Assembly: GCF_000150275.1 (NCBI RefSeq)
Contig: NW_002060957.1
Location: 459,948 to 523,947 of the forward strand
DNA from: Trichoplax adhaerens
Taxonomy: Eukaryota > Placozoa > Uniplacotomia > Trichoplacea > Trichoplacidae
DNA: 64,000 bases
Direction: 5' to 3'
Position numbers and translations under genes: made by a program. The stretch's first letter is position 1, and each line of letters starts with the position of its first letter. Below, one piece after another: positions 62,601 to 64,000 of this stretch. The notes beneath the pieces are model-generated. The model ran no database searches, was not told the origin of the DNA, and saw only the letters and a program-made list of their open reading frames with translations.

Positions 62601-64000
62601 AAGGATATAATTTAATACCTTATCACTAATTGCTATCGTAGCATTACTTTGTGATGTAATCGTAATTTTAATGGCGGGTACGAAAACCAATTCCATTATT
62701 TCATTTTATTGATTTTACCAAATGTAATCAAAATTGCTATACCTTTAGTGCATTTTGTCCGCTGACAATATTAACTTTTCTAAGTTAATAATTTATGATA
62801 AGAGAAATTTTCCGAAAGCGGAGACAATATTTAACTTAGACAACCAGTGGTAGCCTGAATAGATTGTATATTAATGTATTAAAATATTGACAAAGATATA
62901 AATATTTTATTATCCTTTATTAACAGGATTTCATAAATATAACAACGGCAATTGCTAGCAGTGTCGAATGAAGCTATGCATCGTATCCTTATTCATTTGT
63001 CAGCTAACCAATAAACATTTACTATTCCAAAGGATACTAATACCGTAGCTGTAATATGCACAAACAAAATCTCAAAAAAAGACAGGTTATAATTACAGTG
63101 CTGAAAGTCGAAATAATCATCATTCTTTCAGTACTATTCATCCTAAAAACGACTGCAATACTATTCATAGACGTCATTAATATTATACAGAAAAGTAACA
63201 CTATACAAATTAGCCTATTTTCTTTGTCGTAATTATAGTATAAGAACGCTATCATTCTATTGCAGTCTGCGACGATCAATTCGTTTAATCATTACAAATG
63301 GTACAGAAACGCCTAATTAAAGAATTAATAAACCAGTCGTTATTATCTTTAAGGTAAAGAAGTCATTTAGTAATCTATAAGGTGTAACTGCCTAACAGCA
63401 GCAATAATTTATTGGTACTTAGATAAGTTTTCTATTATATTCCGGTGGTGCTGTTTCATATTCCGAAGTTAGAAATATAGATTCATTTCGATGTATATAC
63501 CTAAGGTGACGAAAATGTATACAGAATTTCAAGTTACTATTTTATCATAATAACTACTACATATGCAAGTCCATAAAGGCAGGTGTCGATTAATAAGCAT
63601 TAATTGCATAGATAATGTAAAAGTAAAGGTCTCGCTAAATTTTTCTCTACGTACTGTGATGTATAAACAATTTACTTACATAAGTATATCATCGACGAAA
63701 TGCTGTACAAGGTTTATATTTTTTTCATCTAACGTTGTATATGTCATCACATTACCAAGCTTGACTATAAAAGGTAAAGACATTGCATAATAATATGAGT
63801 AATGCAAGCTTATCAATTCAAAGTGCTATAATCTGATCACTGATAATTCTATCCATCATTGGCTATTTAACTATCATATTACTATAGCAAGTAATCTTAA
63901 CATACCAAACAATCTTAGAAGGTGCTCTGCGCCGTAAATCTGTGACAATGACGTATCTTTAGAGTTTGTCTTTAAAATCTAAGTGTAAAACAAAATAGCG
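59612..64000. other. Intergenic region without recognised genes
   Basis: Nothing I can support as a gene. Open frames of 60-80 codons at 60709-60930, 61497-61703, 63037-63279 (minus) and 63563-63790 have no recognisable motif or splice context and are at the length expected by chance. Confidence 0.5.

Noticed and set aside
1-64000. tRNA or rRNA genes, CRISPR arrays, bacterial operons, integrated viruses
   Set aside because: I saw no cloverleaf with a convincing B box, no regularly spaced repeats with unique spacers, no polycistronic gene packing, and no viral protein motifs.

Overview
The window looks like nuclear DNA of an early-branching animal. It is strongly AT-rich, has spliceosomal introns with GT/AG borders, intronless rhodopsin-class GPCR genes, CARD-type death-fold exons, a tropomyosin gene whose exon lengths match the vertebrate ones, and many old, diverged tandem duplications. 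A placozoan fits the gene mix best, but this is an inference; nothing in the sequence names the species.

Layout. 1-8.2 kb: no intact gene; diverged repeats and a short broken copy of part of the next gene. 8.27-14.43 kb (minus): one giant intronless reading frame, interrupted by two -1 frame changes. It joins an N-terminal Ulp1/C48-like cysteine protease, a PD-(D/E)XK nuclease-like module resembling the effector of bacterial Cap4/Avs defence proteins, and a NACHT ATPase with a helical C-terminus. 14.4-21.1 kb: no gene seen. 21.1-24.15 kb (plus): a five-exon gene for a tandem-CARD protein ending in a CaaX prenylation box, plus a possible alternative last exon giving a short single-CARD form. 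24.2-33 kb: tandem repeats and a degenerate reading frame. 33.0-34.1 kb and 44.6-45.75 kb (plus): two nearly identical class A GPCR genes in the two halves of an approximately 8-kb segmental duplication. 49.47-54.62 kb (minus): a nine-exon tropomyosin gene with a GC-rich island upstream (54.7-55.7 kb). 58.57-59.61 kb (plus): a third, unrelated class A GPCR. 59.6-64 kb: no gene seen.

Two genes belong together functionally by inference. The NACHT protein looks like a cytosolic sensor with built-in nuclease and ubiquitin-like protease effectors, an animal design parallel to bacterial STAND-type antiphage proteins. The tandem-CARD protein 6.7 kb away looks like a membrane-anchored adaptor or inhibitor of the same kind of innate immune or cell-death signalling. 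The most interesting item in the window is the protease-nuclease-NACHT fusion, followed by the prenylated tandem-CARD gene. All domain names come from motifs read by eye, not from database searches.
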